A DNA stretch of 8,118 nucleotides from an uncultured Selenomonadales bacterium (lineage in GTDB: Bacteria > Bacillota_C > Negativicutes > Selenomonadales > Selenomonadaceae). The notes beneath the pieces were generated by a model. That model saw nothing but the letters and a program-made list of their open reading frames with translations. It made no database searches and was not told the DNA's origin. Where the stretch lies: positions 1 through 8,118 of the forward strand of contig CALCTX010000111.1 of assembly GCA_937907035.1 (NCBI GenBank). Reading direction: 5' to 3'. A program made the translations under genes and the position numbers. This document shows, piece by piece, positions 6,049-8,118 of this stretch (position 1 is its first letter; the number at the start of each line of letters is the position of its first letter).

Positions 6049-7416
6049 ATGCGTATATCCAGTACAATGATGGTCAATGGTTATTTAAAACAATTGAATA
6101 CCTCCTACGAAAATCAGACCAAGCTTATGGAGCAGAGTGACGGCTCCAAGCTGCATCGTCCGTCTGATGATGCAGTCGGTTATTCCAAATATTTGCGGTA
6201 TCAGAATTCATTGACAGAAAATACTCAGTATCAGAGCAATGTCAGTAACGCAATATCCTGGATGAAAAACAGTGATGCCACTTTGGTTGATGTTTGCAAC
6301 TGTCTGAAGACCGTTGTAGAAAAAACCAATGCGGCTGCCAATGGCACCAATAATGAATCAGACATGAAGGCGATTGCCCAGGAGATGCTGGCAATGGTTC
6401 AGCAGGCTGTATCTGACGCCAATATCCAGGTTGATGGTCATTATCTGATGTCTGGGCAGAAGGATTTAGTCCAGCCGTTTTCAATGTCTGAAGACAAAAA
6501 AGATTGTGGTATTGCCAAAACAATGGATGACAACCAAAAGACGTTTTTCTACAGTCAGGCAGATGATGACAATAAATGTGACCGGACCGGTGATCTGGCG
6601 CAAATGCTGACATTGCGTGGCAGCAAGGATGGCGGAAAAACATACGAGACATATTATCTTAATACGACTAACGGCAAAGTATATACGGAAGAGTTCATGA
6701 CTAAAGGATATAAAGCAGTGATGGCTGCCGGTCGGGACTATGTTCAGAATGGCGATGAAGTATTTACGTTAGGTGCTGCAGAGGGCTTTGATGCAACAAC
6801 GTTTGTAAAAGACAATTTTAAAAATACCGGTGAATTATATGATGATGCCGGTAAGGGTAAGAATTGGAGTCCGGAAGTTACGATAGATGGCGAGACGGTT
6901 AAATTTTCCTTTGATAGCATTAAGCAGTATATTGTTACCTATAATGGTGATGAAAAATATATTTCTATGGTAAAGCAGAATGGCGCAATACAACCGTCGT
7001 CTGATACAGTAAATGTTACGGGACATGATGTTTTTGGTTCCAATATATTTGATGATGCGGCTTCCGGCAATGCCCGCTCGGCGACGGCAGCCCTCAATGA
7101 TCTGTTGGCTGTGGTTGCCAAAACTGAAGAAGGAGACAATAATTGGCTCTCTCAGAATGGAATGACGTTATCCAACAATTCATATAATACTGTTCTCGGG
7201 GCAGAAACCAAGTTGGCAGCCCGTCAGCAGGTTTATACTGCTGTACAGGATATGCTGACAACGCAGAATGTGACGATCACCGGTGATATTTCCCGGGTAT
7301 CGGATACGGATGTTGCCGCTTTGGCTGTGGATTTGATGTCCGCTCAGCTTATTTATAATATGTCGCTTTCCGTTGGTGGAAAAATTCTTCCGGGAAGTTT
7401 GGCGGATTATTTGTAA
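6049..7416 (+). CDS. flgL: Flagellar hook-associated protein FlgL (HAP3)
   Basis: FlgL is the second hook-filament junction protein, assembled onto FlgK and exported by the flagellar apparatus. The N-terminus MRISSTMMVNGYLKQLN and the SDGSKLHRPSDDAVGYSKYLRYQNSL block (30-55) are the flagellin-like D0/D1 signature of FlgL. HYLMSGQKD..QPF at 131-144 matches the conserved core (yiFsG.k...PF). The C-terminal helix (AVDLMSAQLIYNMSLSVGGKI, then LPGSLADYL) is complete. At 455 aa it is longer than many FlgL proteins (about 300 aa in B. subtilis); the excess lies in the outer variable region, about 150-350. Four cysteines (83, 85, 153, 177) are unusual for an exported axial protein. Shine-Dalgarno AAGGTGA (6036-6042) starts in the flgK stop codon, 6 nt before the ATG, so the two genes are closely coupled. 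Confidence 0.92.
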   Translation: MRISSTMMVNGYLKQLNTSYENQTKLMEQSDGSKLHRPSDDAVGYSKYLRYQNSLTENTQYQSNVSNAISWMKNSDATLVDVCNCLKTVVEKTNAAANGTNNESDMKAIAQEMLAMVQQAVSDANIQVDGHYLMSGQKDLVQPFSMSEDKKDCGIAKTMDDNQKTFFYSQADDDNKCDRTGDLAQMLTLRGSKDGGKTYETYYLNTTNGKVYTEEFMTKGYKAVMAAGRDYVQNGDEVFTLGAAEGFDATTFVKDNFKNTGELYDDAGKGKNWSPEVTIDGETVKFSFDSIKQYIVTYNGDEKYISMVKQNGAIQPSSDTVNVTGHDVFGSNIFDDAASGNARSATAALNDLLAVVAKTEEGDNNWLSQNGMTLSNNSYNTVLGAETKLAARQQVYTAVQDMLTTQNVTITGDISRVSDTDVAALAVDLMSAQLIYNMSLSVGGKILPGSLADYL

Positions 7417-7461
7417 ATGATATATAATATGTAGGAAATAGGAAATTTTATTTCTCCAGGG

Positions 7462-7468
7462 AAGGAGG
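7462..7468 (+). promoter_or_regulatory. Strong ribosome binding site before the chimeric ORF
   Basis: A perfect AAGGAGG lies 8 nt before ATG 7477. It is the best Shine-Dalgarno in the window and fixes the start of the following ORF. No convincing terminator lies between flgL and this site, so read-through from the flagellar operon is likely. Confidence 0.75.
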
Positions 7469-7476
7469 AACCGGTA

Positions 7477-8118
7477 ATGTTGTATCTGAATGTCAGCAGT
7501 TCATTGCCGAAAATCGCGACTCGCAGTCAGATGAGTAAGCTTGGCGCTCATGTCAAAGAAGCTTTATTATTAAAAGATGATAAACAATGGAAAGATCATA
7601 ATGTAGCAGTATTATTCTATGGTTTAAGAGATGGCTTAGGATTAAATACAATTAGTCTATTGTTATATAATGCTGCAGGGAATTCAGGAGTATATTCTAA
7701 GCTTAATATCTTATTTACTTTTATTACAATTCTAACTTATAGAGTAATTAATAGGTTTCTTCAAAGAGACAAAATTGATAATACTTTTAAATTAGGAGTA
7801 GTTCTAAAAATCATATCAACATACTCATTGATTTTCTTTCCAAATATTCCTGGTGCGATAGTATACGGAATTGGTAATGCTTTTGCAGCTGTCTTATATG
7901 ATAATTCATATAGCTATTTATCTGCAGTAATTATAGGCAGATACAGTGGAGAAATGACCGCTAGGGTCGTAGCTAAAGAAACATACTTATCTATTTCTAG
8001 ATGTTTAAGCATGCTATTTGTATTGTTGTGTTATAAGATTCTTCCTTCAAATATGTACTTACAAGTATCTGTATTTATCTTAACTTTATCAACAATAGTA
8101 GTTGAAAGAACACTACTG
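7477..8118 (+). CDS. Chimeric ORF: DUF6470/YviE-like start fused to MFS-like membrane protein (3' end outside window)
   Basis: One frame is open for 214 codons from ATG 7477 to the window edge. Residues 1 to about 26 (LPKIATRSQMSKLGAHV) resemble the start of DUF6470/YviE proteins, the gene expected after flgL and before fliW/csrA. From about residue 27 (KEALLL) it becomes a polytopic membrane protein with hydrophobic segments at about 42-66, 74-92, 105-122, 124-142, 172-190 and 195-212. The KDDKQWKDHNVAVLFYGLRDG segment, read in two parts, resembles the N-terminus of Firmicute MFS transporters. GC falls from about 45% (54/120 at 7441-7560) to about 25% (60/240 at 7561-7800, hand count), with TTA, ATA and AGA codons dominating. 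The MFS assignment is moderately supported and the substrate is unknown. The fusion may be an assembly chimera. Confidence 0.55.
   Translation, partial: MLYLNVSSSLPKIATRSQMSKLGAHVKEALLLKDDKQWKDHNVAVLFYGLRDGLGLNTISLLLYNAAGNSGVYSKLNILFTFITILTYRVINRFLQRDKIDNTFKLGVVLKIISTYSLIFFPNIPGAIVYGIGNAFAAVLYDNSYSYLSAVIIGRYSGEMTARVVAKETYLSISRCLSMLFVLLCYKILPSNMYLQVSVFILTLSTIVVERTLL
7551..7566 (+). other. Probable junction between flagellar-operon DNA and AT-rich foreign DNA
   Basis: The protein-family change (DUF6470-like to MFS-like) and the composition change both fall within about 7551-7566. The sequence there contains AAGCTT at 7559-7564, and a second copy lies 22 bp upstream at 7537-7542. No target-site duplication, terminal inverted repeat or integrase-type core is visible on this side. 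Confidence 0.6.

Noticed and set aside
7399..7428. TTGGCG - 18 nt - TATAAT before the chimeric ORF, as a promoter
   Set aside because: The -10 is perfect, but the -35 overlaps the flgL coding end and matches only half the consensus. Chance TATAAT in this A/T-rich gap is likely, and operon read-through suffices.
7435..7454. GAAATA/TATTTC inverted repeat after flgL, as a terminator
   Set aside because: It is only 6 A/T-rich base pairs with an 8-nt loop and no following T-run. Too weak to call.
7537..7550. Cloning-vector sequence at AAGCTTGGCG
   Set aside because: The ten bases match the HindIII edge of common pUC vectors, but the next bases diverge at once and the frame continues as a plausible DUF6470-like protein, so this is chance.
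7551..8118. Transposon or prophage insertion as the source of the AT-rich tail
   Set aside because: No transposase, integrase, terminal repeat or target duplication is visible in the part of the tail inside the window, so no mobile element can be claimed.

Overview
The window looks like a Bacillota (Firmicutes) chromosome of medium GC. The gene order yvyF, flgM, flgN, flgK, flgL directly behind a comF gene matches the comF/late-flagellar locus of Bacillus subtilis and relatives. Having recD2 rather than comFA before comF, and the wording of the FlgK and FlgL termini, suggest a Negativicutes-like or other anaerobic gut-type lineage, but this is inference. All real genes are on the + strand.

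Region 1 (1-2387): the 3' part of a RecD2-type DNA helicase, cut by the window edge, overlaps by 4 nt a ComF-type phosphoribosyltransferase/zinc-finger protein. These are DNA repair and DNA-uptake-associated functions. Region 2 (2388-3015): a well-formed vegetative promoter drives yvyF, a small double zinc-finger/HTH-like flagellar operon protein. A strong intrinsic terminator follows it. Region 3 (3016-7416): a possible sigma-28-like promoter precedes flgM (anti-sigma factor), flgN (export chaperone), a second FlgN-like chaperone, flgK (first hook-filament junction protein, broken by a frameshift near 4606) and flgL (second junction protein). FlgM holds back the flagellar sigma factor until the hook is complete. 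FlgN-type chaperones deliver FlgK and FlgL, which form the hook-filament junction. Region 4 (7417-8118): a strong Shine-Dalgarno site and ATG begin what looks like the next operon gene, a DUF6470/YviE-like protein. After about 25 codons the sequence switches in frame to a very AT-rich polytopic membrane protein resembling an MFS transporter, which runs off the window.

The two anomalies are the broken flgK and the abrupt chimeric ORF at the 3' end. No new defence or mobile system was identified. The 3' junction is either a recent insertion or recombination that captured the flagellar operon's translation start, or an assembly or cloning chimera. The sequence alone does not settle this, and I lean toward an artefact. 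I saw no tRNA, rRNA, CRISPR array, transposase or attachment site.
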